From positions 558,001 to 622,000 of the forward strand of contig NW_023503456.1 in assembly GCF_014529535.1 (NCBI RefSeq): a stretch of DNA of 64,000 nt, read 5' to 3'. Position numbers and translations under genes: made by a program. The stretch comes from Bradysia coprophila. Its lineage: Eukaryota > Arthropoda > Insecta > Diptera > Sciaridae. Under the pieces are notes generated by a model. That model was not told the origin of the DNA. It worked only from the letters and a program-made list of their open reading frames with translations, and ran no database searches. Positions 22,007 through 35,500 of the stretch are shown here, in pieces. Positions within the stretch are counted from its first letter, which is position 1; each line of letters opens with the position of its first letter.

Positions 22007-22280
22007 AAGTTAGACTGCGTCAAGTCCTCCGCTATCGCTCCGGACATGATCGCTGGAGGTGACGCATTCTGCGCTTGTACGCAAAAACTGTAACAGCAAA
22101 AATTTGACCAAAGAAATTCTAGAAACAAAATTTTACCAAAAAAATTTTGCGTCACAAAGTGGCAGATGTTGAGGAAAGTACTTTTAAGAAATTTTTTAAA
22201 ATAGGCAAGAATACGTCCTAATACGTCCGAATCATCTGCCACTTTGTGACGCAAAATTTTTTTTGGTAAAATTTTGTTTG
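22007..22280. repeat. Foldback-family hairpin
   Basis: Arms of about 46 bp at 22122-22167 and 22232-22279 (core GCGTCACAAAGTGGCAGATG) surround a 64-bp loop. The left flank has GACTGCGTCAAGTCCTCCGC, which recurs at about 40285-40325. Confidence 0.85.
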
Positions 22281-23758
22281 TAGAATGCTGATGCCTTGAC
22301 CACGTAAGTTGTCGAGGGAGGCCATTTCAACACGAATTAGCTTAGAATTAGTCCCTCTATCCGTTGCGATAACAATCTGTATTCAAATTGACTCGTCGGT
22401 CCCTCACGGCCATGAGTGCCAGTTCTCCAAAACGGCTGGATGGATCCGCGAACTGATTGTGGTTCCTTATAGTACTCGAGTCACACAATAAGAACATGAA
22501 AAAAAAAATCAGAGGTGGTGTCGCGACTCTATTTAAGTTTTGTTCAACCCCACCGTGCAGTAACTGTAAACACAAATTTTCACAGAGATCAGCTTTAAAA
22601 TAAATTTGACTTTAATGATAACAGAGGGAGTTGCTGCTGGGCGGATGCAACGCCCTCTGTTATCAATTTTCTCTGGACTCGAAGGAAATACAGGCCAAAG
22701 CTCATCATATTGTAGTTTACCGTTTTATTTTCATTTTTTTTTACAGATTTTCTTTTAAACGTAATTCATTTCTTAAACACAGAAAGATCCAATTAATTTC
22801 TGATTTTCTGTTGAATTAATAATTTTTTTTTTAAATTTTAATTTATTTTTTGTTGAGCAAATCTTTTCAATGTGTGTTTTGTTTGTTTTAATTTTTTTAC
22901 TTAAATTTAGTGTCACTCCTTTGATGACATAACGTCTCTAATACATAGATTCGACTGTGTCTCCATAGATCCATTTTTCTTCGTCTTCATTTTGCTAATT
23001 AAAATACTGGGGTGCAATCTAAGCAAAACTGATTAATTACAATGTGCTCCATTGTCCATTTTGAGCAGACATACCTTTTGAGGAGTTAGCTGACGAATGT
23101 GTCTTTTATTGATTTTTTCAAATTTTTTCATTACATTTCGATAGATCGCCTGCTAACTGCTCAATTTCAGAAGTAAAATTTGAATGAGTTCTGTTTCGAA
23201 TACAAATTGAAGTTTGTCTTCATGCAATGGAGTTCATATCGCATCTTTCGACGCAATTAGAGTGATCAACGCGAAATATGCTTAACGTCCGACTACAGAA
23301 CCAAACTGGCCGAGAAAGCGAGACTCGTTTATAAAAGGCCCAAACAATTGAAAATATTTCTAATCGAAACGAACTCATTCATTGATCAAATTAGCACTAT
23401 GGAAACGAAAACTAATTAGCGAAATTTAACACAAAGAAACGTTAAACGTTTGATTTCTTCAGTCGCTAAAAGCGCTAATACAAAAGAAAGTTTTTTTGAT
23501 GAGAGTGAAAGCTGTTCGATACAAAAAAAAGTGAATTTTCTTTTTCGGAATAATCTCTCCGCTTTGACTTAACGCTTAAGACATTTACTTAAGTTGACTG
23601 TCTTCGAGCGATTTATACACTCATGTAGCATCGCTCTTGAAGTCACATACGCCAAAACCGTTTGCTTTCTTAATTCTCATACGACAATTATACATCGAGC
23701 GAGAATAAAAATTGGACAGGCTAATGTATGAACGTTGTCTAATTGTTTTCGTGTAAAC
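22281..23758. other. Non-coding, no gene seen
   Basis: A short hairpin GATAACAGAGGG ... CCCTCTGTTATC lies at 22617-22666. Otherwise the sequence is AT-rich with no coherent coding signal or RNA gene that I can identify. Confidence 0.4.
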
Positions 23759-23920
23759 CAACGCACTTCAAGCAAAAGTGGTACTCTAAATAGGGTACTG
23801 ATACTTGACAGTGCTCCATACAAAATTTTACACTGTAAAAAGAGTGGGAATAAAATTTCATACAAAATAGTACTCTATTTGGCAGCTGTCATTAATAGCA
23901 CTTTTGCTTGAAGTGCGTTG
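23759..23920. mobile_element. Small MITE, CAACGCACT ends, 7-bp duplication
   Basis: The 162-bp element starts CAACGCACTTCAAGCAAAAG and ends with its complement. TGTAAAC flanks it on both sides (23752-23758, 23921-23927). The CA...TG ends, CAACGCACT motif and duplication length match the element at 43164-43375. The family is unassigned; P-like elements have CA...TG ends and 7-8-bp duplications, so that is one possibility. Confidence 0.8.
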
Positions 23921-23927
23921 TGTAAAC

Positions 23928-26900
23928 GGAAAAAATTGACAGTATTTTCTGTCACATTTTCATTTTCGATCGATGTTTAGACCGGGCTCAACCCATACTA
24001 AAAGGCTTAGCAAAATCGATTCCAGATGTCACTTCCGGCTCGTGTTAGAAGCCTTTTATTCTCTAAAAATAGTCATTTACGTAACAAGGACAAAGGATGG
24101 AAGTACTTTTTTATCCTTGCTAAAGGAGCCGAAAGTATAGAATTTCAATTCCGGTTACTTGACAGTTGACTGCTTGTGCGATCACTTCACTTTCCTTCGG
24201 CTCGTTCAGCAAAGCTCACACTTGCCAAAACAATAAACTCTCAAACAAGGACGTAATAAACTGTGCGTCGTAGTCTCTGACGATTGAAATTAAAACAATG
24301 CGAAAGTCATCCAAACTATAGAAACGTCACTTGAACGGAGAGCTAAACAAGAGGCAAAAACGGACGATGATCTCAACTTTACCATAACCGATCCGAATAG
24401 AGACAATTCACTTTTCGATCAAACACTTTGTTTCTATGAAATAAATGAAATTGATGCAGATGATGTGGAAAACATTGATCGTGATAAGTAGAGGTATATT
24501 TTGCTAATTTTGTTTTTAAATTTTTACATCTCACTTTTCTATTTTTAAAATAATTTTTTGTTTTATAAGGCGTATGGATTTATTCCACCTTCGCATTATT
24601 ATATTCATAAAAAACAAATAACGCCAACGAATGAGAATAACAGCATACATAGTTTCAGACATGTATTTCAGTTTCAGTTTTTTTTTCTGCTACAAGTGTT
24701 TCTCTTACTACTGACTTACATCTAAGTTTTTATTTTCCTTTTTTTGGTTTTAAATTTTCCCATTTTTTTTAGAATTTCCTCAATTTTCCTTATTAAATTT
24801 ACTTTAACTACGATAATAAATTTATTAATTATTTATTAACCGTTTAACTCGACGGTCGTGCCCAAATGACGTCACAATATTTTTATTGTATTTTTCCCCA
24901 TCAGCGTCATCGCGAGAAAGGGCTGCATATTACCAAGGCTGTAAACTTTGGGAAAGTCACACAGATTGCAATTTTTTATTAGATGAAACCAGCCGGTAAA
25001 ATGACAGTTTGACACAAAATGTATGGGCCATCTGTCAAAATTTTCAGCTCACGTAGAAAAATGCAATTTGTAGATAATAGTATGGAGGTATAATGCTATT
25101 CAGCACATTAGTTCCGATGCCAATGACACATCTTTTTTATGGTTGACTATGATTTACTTGTTTTTCACAAAATAGTTTCGCTATCTCACAGCAGATGGCG
25201 CGAGTTTCTATCCAATTTTTTTTTGTTTTTAACGAAGGGAGCAGATGGCGTCTGTATCGAACTTTCGTGCCAGCATACATCTGCCTCGGTTATAATATGA
25301 CATTCCACAATATATTTACCTTGGAAAAATGTATGAGAATTTCATTTCACCGACTGGTTGACTTCAGTAAAGTGTACAGCTCGTGAAATGAGACCCCAGA
25401 AAGGTCACTATGCAGAGTCATTGGCTCAGCTTGACTCTTAGCTTCATACAGCGTTGGGCTGGTTGCCCTTTATTCATACAAAAATCAAAAGGCTCTTCTG
25501 GAGACGCTCGGACGCCTATGAGGCCAGTTCGGCACTGGCTTTAGCTTCATACAAAGTCATGATACATCGTTTTTCGAAGTAGTTGGATGTTCTAAATGAA
25601 GTGAGTCTTCGAATATTTTCTCAACATGTAAAACACGGCCCGCGTGACCTTCGCAACTTTACAGCCTTACGTGACCGTTACACATTCTTGAATCTCGAAC
25701 CCTGACTGTCGTGACGTCATTTCTGAACGATCGTTCTGATATATTTTTTTCTTTAAATAGGTGTTTCGTGTGATTAATTGAATCAATAATGTCAAATCGA
25801 TATAAACTGATGAAATATAACGATCGGAAATGTGCCAGATTTTCTTTTAAATTTTATGGTGACTTACAGATTATAAAACTTTTAATTCGATTGATAAAAT
25901 GTATTCGCTAAAAAAAACCCACTTCACCTCAAGTGTTTCATCGTGTACGATATTTTAAAATTATTTAAAATTTTTGGCCATTTTGAAAGGAGAAGTATTA
26001 GACCAAGGTACGTAAGACGTTTGGAAGGTATTTGAAAGGTTTGAAATCTTGTGAATTTGATCATGATTATAAAAAGAAAAGTTTGGGCAGGGTCTTCACT
26101 AAGTCTGTCATATATGAGAAGTGACAATTTGAATCCATTTATCTACATGCACCGATCCGAATGAAACCGAAACGTAAGAAAATAAAACCGTAAATTGACA
26201 GAAGAGTATTCATAAACGGCGTTTTTCTCTCATTTTCTTTAAGATGGATTCGAGCTCGTAACCTAATCTCTATTCGCGATTTGCACGTAATGTAGGTGAC
26301 ACTACTTTCTACATTCGAAATATTTGAATATCGGACATAAGTATGTTCAACTTTTGCTCACTACACATTCATGTCACCACTTTCTATTTTTGAATATCGG
26401 ACACGTTCAATTTATTTCCGCTACGCGCAGCACCATTCGTTGTAAATCGCCAATAGCTTTACTGAGGTGATATGACCTAAACGACAGACTTAATAGAATG
26501 TTTGGGAGAAATATTTATTTTGGATGCTTTTCTTCTGACATTTATGACGTTTTCGAACGTTCAACCAAAAGAATAAACGCTCAGTAACGCAAACGCTCAG
26601 CGGATTAAAAACGTTACAGAACCTCTGTTTCGGGAGAATAGCAAATCGATTAAAGGACCCGAAATTTTTTCCTTCCTGCATGTACCGTGCGGTCATTTGA
26701 ACGTCTCTTTAAAGGCAATCTGTAAAGGTATTCTATCGCAAATCGGGTCCAACTCAGAGTCAAATCTTTATGCGTAAGACCTTCGAAAGTACTCGATTAA
26801 TTACTCTCGTTAATAGTGACACAAACGAAACCTAACTCAAAATTTTCTTTTGTTCTACTGTCAAAGTTGGCAATAAATCAAAAGAAAATTTTTGAATTAG

Positions 26901-28410
26901 ACTCGGAATTAGGTCACTTTCGCGTCGGTCAGTTTTTGATTAATTTGGATCACCATTTATGAATACTGTACTGCCTGTGTCTAAAAGGTCTAGCTGTGCT
27001 TAGATTTAAATGTTAAATTTTTTGAAACGATAAAACGTTACCCGAAGTCTAAGCGACTGAGTCCAGCCTTAAAAATAGATCCTGAGATTTAATTATTGAT
27101 TTACTGACACATTGGTTTCGAAAAGACATAGCAAAATTCCGGGTACCGGGAAAACATCTCATCGCCTAGTGGTACGTCTCATGTATTGGTCGACAAAATT
27201 CATGATTTTTGGCTTATATCTACTACGATTTTAACTTAATGTCTCTCAAATTCATCGAAAAAAAAAAACAATCGCGCGGTAACCTGAAAATTGCAAATTT
27301 TTTAACAGACTTCTCATCTAAACTCCGGGTGTACCACTTTACCATAAAAATTGTCGTAAAATACCATCGATTTTAGGCAATTGCCGAAGACAATTAACAG
27401 AAAATCGTTGTTGCCGAAAATTAAAAAAACGATTCGATGTTTTTGAACGACATTCAACAGGGCTGGTACAAAAATCAAATATGTTCTATGCATCGGCAAT
27501 GAAAATGGCCTAAGTTCTAAGTTACACCCCTGTGATCTAAGTGCATGCAGAGCAATTCGTGTAACCACACATTCTATGTTATTATTATTTAATTGAAAAT
27601 GAAATCCGATTACATTCGGTTTTATTTTCGCTTCGATTCAAACGGTTTTGGATGATGGAATAATGCGAGGAAAATAAATTAAAAGAAATGATCAGATGAA
27701 ATACGAAACGGTACTCTCTCATTTCCACTTTCATTTTACCACTTCGAATTCAGTTCGAATGATGAGCGATTCCGTTGAAATTCATCATGACATCGAAATT
27801 CTAACTGAACGAAGTTCATCGGTTGACGCTTCCAATTCGTTATATAACGTTCAAAAGCACATTTAATTGATGTTCGCATCTCTGTGTTAAGCCAAAACGA
27901 TATATCGCCTGTGTTTGTGAGTTAGCTTTGGAGAGCTTCCCAGAGCTTTGACCGGCGATCTTCTATTAACTCCATATAAATTGACGGTTGTTTCGTTGTT
28001 TGGAAAGCTTCAATGACTCTCTTTTCCAATTTGACCGAATGCAATGAAATGGCGCTACATTTGATGATTGATGAAGTATAGGGAGAACAAAGGAATAAAC
28101 CAAAAGAAAAACAAAAACAACTGCAAGCTGTCGTGGGAGATAGAACATTTTTCATTTATAGAACAAAAAAAATCACATAAAGTAGTTTCAGACCATTGTT
28201 TGCTTGTGTATATTTTGTTTATAATTATCATAAAATGCTATCTCCAGCAGCGCGCGCACACATATTTAATAGAGTTTCAAATAAAAATAAAAATCGAAAG
28301 TTTCGGACAAAAATTAAAAAAAAGTTGGAAAAACGTTACAAAAACGAAACAAAAAATGAGTCAAACGAACACTGAAAGCTTAATTGGAATTCGTCCACTT
28401 GATTTCTGTA
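23928..28410. other. Long non-coding stretch
   Basis: Except for the possible coding fragment at 24294-24491, nothing here supports a gene: frames are short, AT-rich and without family motifs. No tRNA, snRNA or complete transposon was recognised. It may hold distal regulatory DNA or unrecognised decayed repeats. Confidence 0.35.
24294..24491 (+). other. Possible orphan exon or gene relic
   Basis: A 65-codon frame without ATG, bounded upstream by TAA and ending in TAG, has protein-like composition: a charged LERRAKQEAK stretch, then DDDLNFTITDPNRDN and an acidic C-terminus. A TATAG acceptor-like site at about 24316-24320 could open a last exon. I do not recognise the family. It could be chance. 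Confidence 0.25.
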
Positions 28411-29884
28411 TCAATTTTGAAGGGCCTTAAGCTCAAGACGCTTTTTAAGCATTCGAAAGGTTTGTAACATAGCTTGCCTTTGGTAGATCAGTGTTGATGT
28501 CATTTCTTTTTGCAGTTGTTGCACCTCTTTCAAGTCTTTGCGTAGATTTTTATATTCATTTTTCACTTCAGTCATTGATTCCAACAGTTCCTGGAAAATT
28601 AAGTTAGAGAAGGGGAAAAAATTGGTTAAGACGAGTGTGATGTCGGTGTTGGTTTCAGGACTGGACGAAGAAGCCTAAAGAGCTACAACACTAAAAACTG
28701 TCCCTATCTGACTAGCGCAAAAACTAGCAAAGGCAATGTTATCATTGGAAGTATTGGCTCCAATGGCATCGGAGAATTTGGCACACGAAACAAAACACTG
28801 ATTTTTTTAAAATCCATTTTCACAATATCGCACACGCAAATTTAATGCTACGAATATTTGTTAGCCCTGTCATCAATTTAATGTTCCCTTTAAGGAAATT
28901 TTGGTAGACGTAGTTGTGGTGTCTTAGTATTGTGTACCAGATTACCCTACGCCGTTCCAATATCAGCTGTAGTGCTGATAGTATCAGCTCTGTTTGAAAT
29001 ACTACTCGAAGCGGGCAGATTGATCATCAAATTTCAATTATGTTCCACGGGATTAATAGTTTTCAGCTACTATTCTACCCAATTAAATCTTCTAAGTCCA
29101 CTCAAGATGCGCCCGCTGCTTGTTACCTCCTTAGTAGGGAGTCCTTACACTTCGAAGTCCCTGAACTCTTTGACGCTAGTGATCCGTCTGTCTATTGATT
29201 GAATAGCAAATGACGAAAGAATGGGGGAAAATTTGCTTCAGAATCCGAGATTGGCTTCCAGCTGCGTTCCCTATTAAACCTACTACGCCATTTAATGTGG
29301 CTGAAGTTACGAACGTATGAGAATTGAGGCCCTGGGTCCTGTCAAGTTACGAATGTTTGGAGTTACAAACTCATGAGAATTGAGGCCCACGGCGCCGATT
29401 CTCGAAACATTCGTAACTTTAAGAATTCGTAATTTGCCAGTTCTGATGGGATTTTATGCACGCAACTGTCAAGCTATGAATATTTGGAGTTACGAAAATA
29501 CGAGAATCGCCGTCCAGGGCCACTCTTCACATTGAGGTCAAGATACGAATTATTAAATTGACGAGAATTGACGCCCAGGTCACTGTCAATCACACATCTT
29601 AAACTCCTTATTCGAAGTAATCAAAGAAAACACCAAAAACAAAAGTCAATTCTTACCAACACCGATTCGGTGTCCACTTCATCGCCCGCTATCACTAAAT
29701 TTTCCACCTCCGCTAATTTCGAAGTGGCGGCATCAATCGAAGATCCCGCACAGGCGACCTATACGGAAAAACAGAACGGAAAATCTGTATCCGGGTTCAT
29801 GCATTGGCCTAGTTTTCTGTCGGATTGTTTTTGTTTGTTGTTTATTTTGTGGCTTACCGATTTCTCAATTGTCGAAAAATCCAT
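28411..29884 (-). CDS. Small three-exon coiled-coil protein, unrecognised
   Basis: Exons 29858-29884, 29657-29758 and 28411-28590 join in phase 0 at consensus sites (GTAAGC...TATAG; GTAAGA...TTCCAG) to give 102 residues. Residues 1-40 look helical and amphipathic (MDFSTIEKS..., then TSKLAEVENLV). An acidic hinge follows (DEVDTES). Residues 44-102 form a Lys/Glu/Gln-rich coiled coil (ELLESMTEVKNEYKNL...). There is no signal peptide or membrane segment. The pattern of a short helix plus a long coiled coil resembles small complex subunits such as SKA2 or BLOC-type proteins, but I cannot assign it. Intron 2 is 1066 bp and repeat-containing. Confidence 0.6.
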
Positions 29885-30219
29885 CGTCAAATTGGCAACT
29901 AATGGGGACTTTGTGGTAGAAAATATTTAATTTGGTCGGTGGATTCACAATGTCATTACGATTTTGAGAGAAAAATTTGGAAAAACTAAGTTTTTGGCAC
30001 TCGGAATTTAATACACAAAATATAATAAAACGATCGATATTTCAATTTCGCTATATTCACCACACCATAAACGAGAGTGACGTTTCGAAAGTCTGTTCAC
30101 TTAATTCATTTTGGTGTGGTGAAAGAAGTGTATCCTTAATGTCGAGGTATATTTTCAAAATTGTTGAGTCGTGGGTTAAGATATTTCCTGATTTCCTGAG
30201 AAGGATAGACAGCAAACGG

Positions 30220-30220
<1 letters not shown>

Positions 30221-30253
<33 letters not shown>
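30221..30253. repeat. (TG)n microsatellite
   Basis: A run of about 16 TG dinucleotides directly abuts the retrotransposon fragment starting at 30254. It may replace the GAA tail of that element. Confidence 0.9.
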
Positions 30254-30254
<1 letters not shown>

Positions 30255-31193
30255 GCCAGTTCATGATCTTTTTGGTCCAACGTTCGTTTGTCCTTCTTGC
30301 AATATGTCCCGCCCAGCTCCATTTCAGAGATGCTATTCTTTCCATGACATCAACGACCTTGGTTTGTTGTCGAATCCATTGATTCGTCATTCTGTCTCTG
30401 AGTGTTATTCCAACCATACTCCGTTCCATGGCTCTTTGTGTCACTCTCAATTTATCTTCGGATGCTTTCGTTAAAGTCAACGTTTCCGCTCCATAAGTGA
30501 GCACTGGAAGGACGCAAGTGTCGAAAACTTTGCGTTTCAGACTCTTATTCATTTTGCTTTTGAAAATTAGTCTGAGTCGTCCGAACGCTGCCCATGCAAG
30601 ACCAATCCTACGTCTTATTTCTGCAGTTTGGTTGTCCAGACCTAACTTCAGTTTATGTCCGAGATATACGTAGCTGTCGACTCGTTCAATGACAGTGTCA
30701 TCAATTTTGATTTCTCTATCGCGCCCGATGTTGGTCATGACTTTCGTTTTCGATAAGTTCATCTTGAGGCCAACTTTGATTGCCTCTTCACTTAACTGTA
30801 GTAGCATAAGCTGAGCCTGACCTAGATTCGCTGCTATCGGTGCAATGTCATCAGCGAAGCGGAGATTGCTCAGGTACTCTCCATTAACTCTCCATTTATC
30901 TTTATTCCCATTTTACTCCAGTTTAACTTCCTAAAAACACTCTGCAGAATCGCCGTGAATAATTTCGGTGAAATGGTGTCACCCTGCCTTACACCTCGGC
31001 CAATTCTGAATTTCTCCGTGCTCTTATGAAGTTTTATACATGAAGTAGCATTTTTGTGCACATATCGAATTGTGTTGGAGTACCTTGAGTCTACTCTACA
31101 TTCGTCTAATGCGTCCAATATCGACCATATTTCCACTGAATCGAAAGCTTTTTCGAAGTCTATGAATAGCAAGACTATGTCCCACACTACCAA
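30254..31193 (-). mobile_element. GAA-family retrotransposon fragment, RT half
   Basis: On the minus strand from 31193 the RT reads LLFIDFEKAFDSVEIWSILD (motif A with catalytic Asp), GVRQGDTISPKLF (motif B), a stop or shift near 30880-30900, then IAPIAANLG and the C-terminal region to WSWAGHIARR. It stops at the TG repeat before GRPPERW. It is 5'- and 3'-truncated. Confidence 0.87.
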
Positions 31194-31736
31194 ACAAAAT
31201 CAAATTTCATCAAAGTAATCTTTTTTAATTGAGGCTATGATCAACAGTATAAAATCTCGTTTTTATCTGATAGCTTCCAGATCCTTAGTCCTACATAGCC
31301 CATCTTCGAACTTAGCCTCGGGATTTTAATTCCACGTATTCAAAATAAAGAATCATCCACATTGGTTAAAAATTACTCAAGTTATCGTGCCCTCAACGAT
31401 TTTTTGTTACCCACATTTAACGTTTTTCATAGCATTTCATACATTTTCAATCACAGTAAACCTTTTTGTTACCCACATTTTTCGGTATTTTCTCGTGTAA
31501 GGCCCTGACTTCCAGTCAAGGGAATTATCTCTGCTGTTGAGAATTGATTGTACGGTAGCGCTAGTCCCTTGAATGAATGAATGAATTTCCTTTTATTGAT
31601 GTCTACTATCTTCTAGCCGACATTATTGATCCCTTAATATGGTTAACAATCAATCGTGATATATCACGATCCGGGTCAAACGAATCTTGATACCTTAATA
31701 TACGAAGAAGTAAACTTATAATCTTGTGCTAAAGGC
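31194..31736. other. Non-coding repeat-rich DNA
   Basis: The first 110 bp (31200-31310) resemble 44197-44290 in inverse orientation, including a CTTCCAGATCC block and CATCTTCGAACTTAGCCTC, which is shared with F1 and F2. No gene. Confidence 0.45.
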
Positions 31737-31941
31737 TAGTACAGAGTTCGTGAAAAATGCTTCCAAAATATGACACAAAATGTATGAGCTATATGTCAAA
31801 TAGTTTGCAAACTCGGTGTAAACCTGATCTTTACACTGTGCTTGCAAAGAATTTGACAGCTGGCTCATACATTTAGTGTCATATTTTGCAAGCATTTTGC
31901 AGAGGTCGATTTTGCATGCATTTTTCACGAACTCTGTACTA
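31737..31941. mobile_element. 205-bp TA-flanked MITE
   Basis: Perfect inverted repeats of 24 bp including the TA (31737-31760 and 31918-31941; GTACAGAGTTCGTGAAAAAT inside) enclose a palindromic interior with TGACAC...GTGTCA. TA at both edges is consistent with a Tc1/mariner-type duplication. Confidence 0.8.
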
Positions 31942-32558
31942 ATCTTAAATATCAGGACATGGCTGGCTTCATTTTGGGTTTGGGTTAAAAGTTGGTGCAG
32001 GGGTTGGTGTCTGATGCAATTTGTTAGCTTTTTGTTAGCTTTACGTCTTTGTTTGCTTGAAAAAACATTTTTTTCAGTGGAGAAGTGCAGGTCGGTTCAC
32101 TTTTCTCTCAGCATTTGACGTATGAGAATTCACGCGGCCATTAACGCACACTTCAACTCAAAAGAGTTGAAAAACCACTGTCACTCTTTTCATTCATAAA
32201 AGTAGAATTTTTGATTATCAAAAACAAAGATTTTTAAAAGTTTTGTTCAATTTGTGATCATCACAAAGTGTTGACCACTTGACAACAATCTGCGATTTCT
32301 GGCAATCCCACTAACTGTGGAAAAGATATCTCGTGAACAGCAAATTTTTGTCGATTAAACGCCTTGAACGATTAACGAAAATTGAGTGATCCAATCCGGT
32401 AAAACAGAAATCAATCGAAAAATATGAACTCGTTACAGTCGAATCAGTCATCGAATTTGACCTGAGATGCCAATTGAACAGCGTACAATCAGTGACTCAG
32501 TCTGCGAGACACCATACAGAAATTTCCTGTAAACCACAAACAGAAAACTTGCCGGACA
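31942..32558. other. LZTR1 upstream region
   Basis: No competing gene. A TGA in the LZTR1 frame at 32493-32495 precedes its first ATG. No clear TATA box; the promoter must lie here. Confidence 0.4.
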
Positions 32559-35500
32559 ATGCACAGTAACAGTACCAGTTCAACAATGTCAATAAAGGGA
32601 TTGTCGTCCTCGTCAACTCTATCGACTGCAACAATGGACAATTGCCTGAATTTAGATTTTGCCCCAATGGATCCCATACATCAATGGAAACGAATGCCCG
32701 AATGCGATGAATTCGTGGGCGCAAGGTAAATTTTTGTTGTCATTGTCACAACTGTCGCAGATACTGAAACGACCACATTTATCCCGTCGAACAGACGAAG
32801 CAAACATACCGTCGTTGCGTACAAGGATGCCATTTATGTGTTCGGCGGAGACAACGGCAAAAATATGCTCAACGATCTCATTCGCTTCGATGTCAAGGAC
32901 AAATCGTGGGGCCGAGCATTTGCCACTGGTAATCCACCGATAGCACGGTATCACCATTCGGCCGTTGTGCATGAAAATTCGATGTTCGTCTTCGGCGGCT
33001 ACACGGGCGATATCCATTCCAACTCCAACTTAGCCAACAAAAACGATCTGTTCGAGTATAAGTTCCAAACCGGCCAATGGCTGGAATGGAAGTTCATCGG
33101 TAAGACGCCCGTACCACGATCGGCACATGGAGCTGCTGTCTACGATAATAAATTGTGGATATATGCGGGCTACGACGGGAATGCACGATTGAACGACATG
33201 TGGACGATGTCGTTGAATGTAAGTTGATCACGGTCGAGGACCTACTTGTAGTGGGTTTCATTGCGACTGGAGGTGCGAATTCACTGAGTGTTTCGGTTTG
33301 CTTTTGCAGGGCGACGTAAAACAATGGGAAGAAATCGAACAAAACGGAGACCGACCTCCAACCTGTTGCAATTTTCCGATCGCCGTGGCCAGGGACAGCA
33401 TGTATGTGTTCTCCGGACAAAGTGGTTTGCAGATAACGAACGCACTGTTCGAATTCCACTTCAAAACCAAAACGTACGGCGAGTGTTCGTTGAGCGCCTA
33501 GAAACCGAGACTAATCGCAAAAAACCTTTACGTTTCAGCTGGCGCCGCATTACCAACGAACACATTTTGAGAATCACTCCAGAACGGCCAGGTTGATCGA
33601 CTAGATCACTCCGAGTGGCGCTCGAACTAATTTTCGGTTTTTTTCCCTACCAGCTCGTCGTTACGGACACACCATGGTCACTCATGATCGGTTTCTCTAT
33701 GTTTTTGGTGGTTCGGCCGACAGTACATTGCCAAATGACTTGCACTGCTACGATTTGGACTCGCAAGTGTGGTCGAACATCATACCGGAAAGTGATTCAC
33801 AAATTCCATCGGGTCGAGTTTTTCATGCGGCCGCAGTCATCGGTGATTCGATGTACGTTTTTGGCGGTACGGTGGACAATAATGTCCGCAGCGGAGACAT
33901 GTATCGATTCCAGGTTCGATCAAATCTGTTCGCTAAATCGACCGCTGACATTTAATGTTGGCGACCGTTCAGTTTTCCAGCTATCCGAGATGCACACTGC
34001 ACGATGATTTCGGTAAACTGTTGAAGGAGCGCCAGTTCTGTGACGTGCAGTTTCTCATCGGACCGGATGAGGTGAAAATTCTGGCTCACATTGCACTGAT
34101 TGCAGCGAGGTCACCGCATTTGAAGGAGAAAATTTTGTGAGTAAACAGTGTGGTCGGAATGGTGGGTGGATAGTATCGTCTTCTAAGCGTCACGAACGAA
34201 TCAAAATCGGTTCATTCGATCGCTCGAATTCTCTCCACTCAATTTCTCGGTTCCGAGAGGCACTGTAAGGCACGACGACAGGAAATTCTAACTTGTGTGA
34301 TTCTAGAATCTCCCGAGCTGACCAGAACGAACAATTAACCAAATCGTTTGGAACCGCCGAGGTCTATGAACGTCCCTTGCTAGAAGTGAAACTCCCAACC
34401 GCCGAACCAGAGGCATTCGAAATGATCTTGAATTACATCTACACCGACAAAATTGACTGTAAGTTCAGCATGCACGACGAGACCCACAATCAATTGGTCG
34501 ACCAACAAATTTTAACCGAAAAAACTAACTTCCAGTCAGCACAACGCACAGCAATCGGATAGTCATTCTAATGATGGACATTTATCAATTGGCCGTGCAG
34601 TATCTGATTCCACGGCTGGAACAGGTGTGCATTCAGTACTTGGAATTTAAAATTTCCAAACAAAATGTCTTGGATGCACTGTTCAACGCCGACAAAATGA
34701 GGTACGACGAATCGGGTTTTGTGACCATACCGGGTGGTAACCGTAACGCTTTCGTTTCAGTTTGAATCTGATCAAGGACTACTGTCTCGGCTTCATCGTG
34801 AAGGAAGAGAATTTCTACGAAATTGTCATGTCCAGCGAATTCGTCAATTTGGAGAAACCTCTGATGGTCGAGATCATACGGAAGCGATTGAATCCCGGCA
34901 AGAATATGGAAATAAAATACGACAAAGCGGGAGGTGAGTCACTCGAATTGATTTTCTATTTTGCCGGCAAATTCGATTTAATCGATTCGGAATTTTCGCA
35001 GGCACAACGTTGGAGAACGACATGGCCATATTTTTGAAGACGAGCGGGGCTGAATTCTGTGACATTAATCTGATTTTGGATGGTCATGCCATACCAGCAC
35101 ACAAATCGATACTGTCGGCACGATGTACTTACTTCCAGGCGATGTTCAGGTCATTTATGCCACCCGACAATACGGTGAATGTAGGCTACTGAGTGCGGAG
35201 TGGTCGATCTCAATTAAACATTTTTTTTGCATTCCATCCGCTTCACAGATTCAAATCGGCGACATATCACCGTCACTGGAATCATTCCATTCGTTGCTCA
35301 GATACATCTACTACGGCGACAAGAAAATGCCACCGGAGAATTCGCTCTATTTATTCCAAGCGTCCAGTTTCTATGGCTTCACCAATAATCGGCTGCAAGC
35401 GTTCTGCAAACACAATTTGGAGCACAACATCCATTTCGAGAATGTGCTGCAAATACTGGAAGCATCCGATAAGATGAACATACCGGAAATCAAAGCCTAC

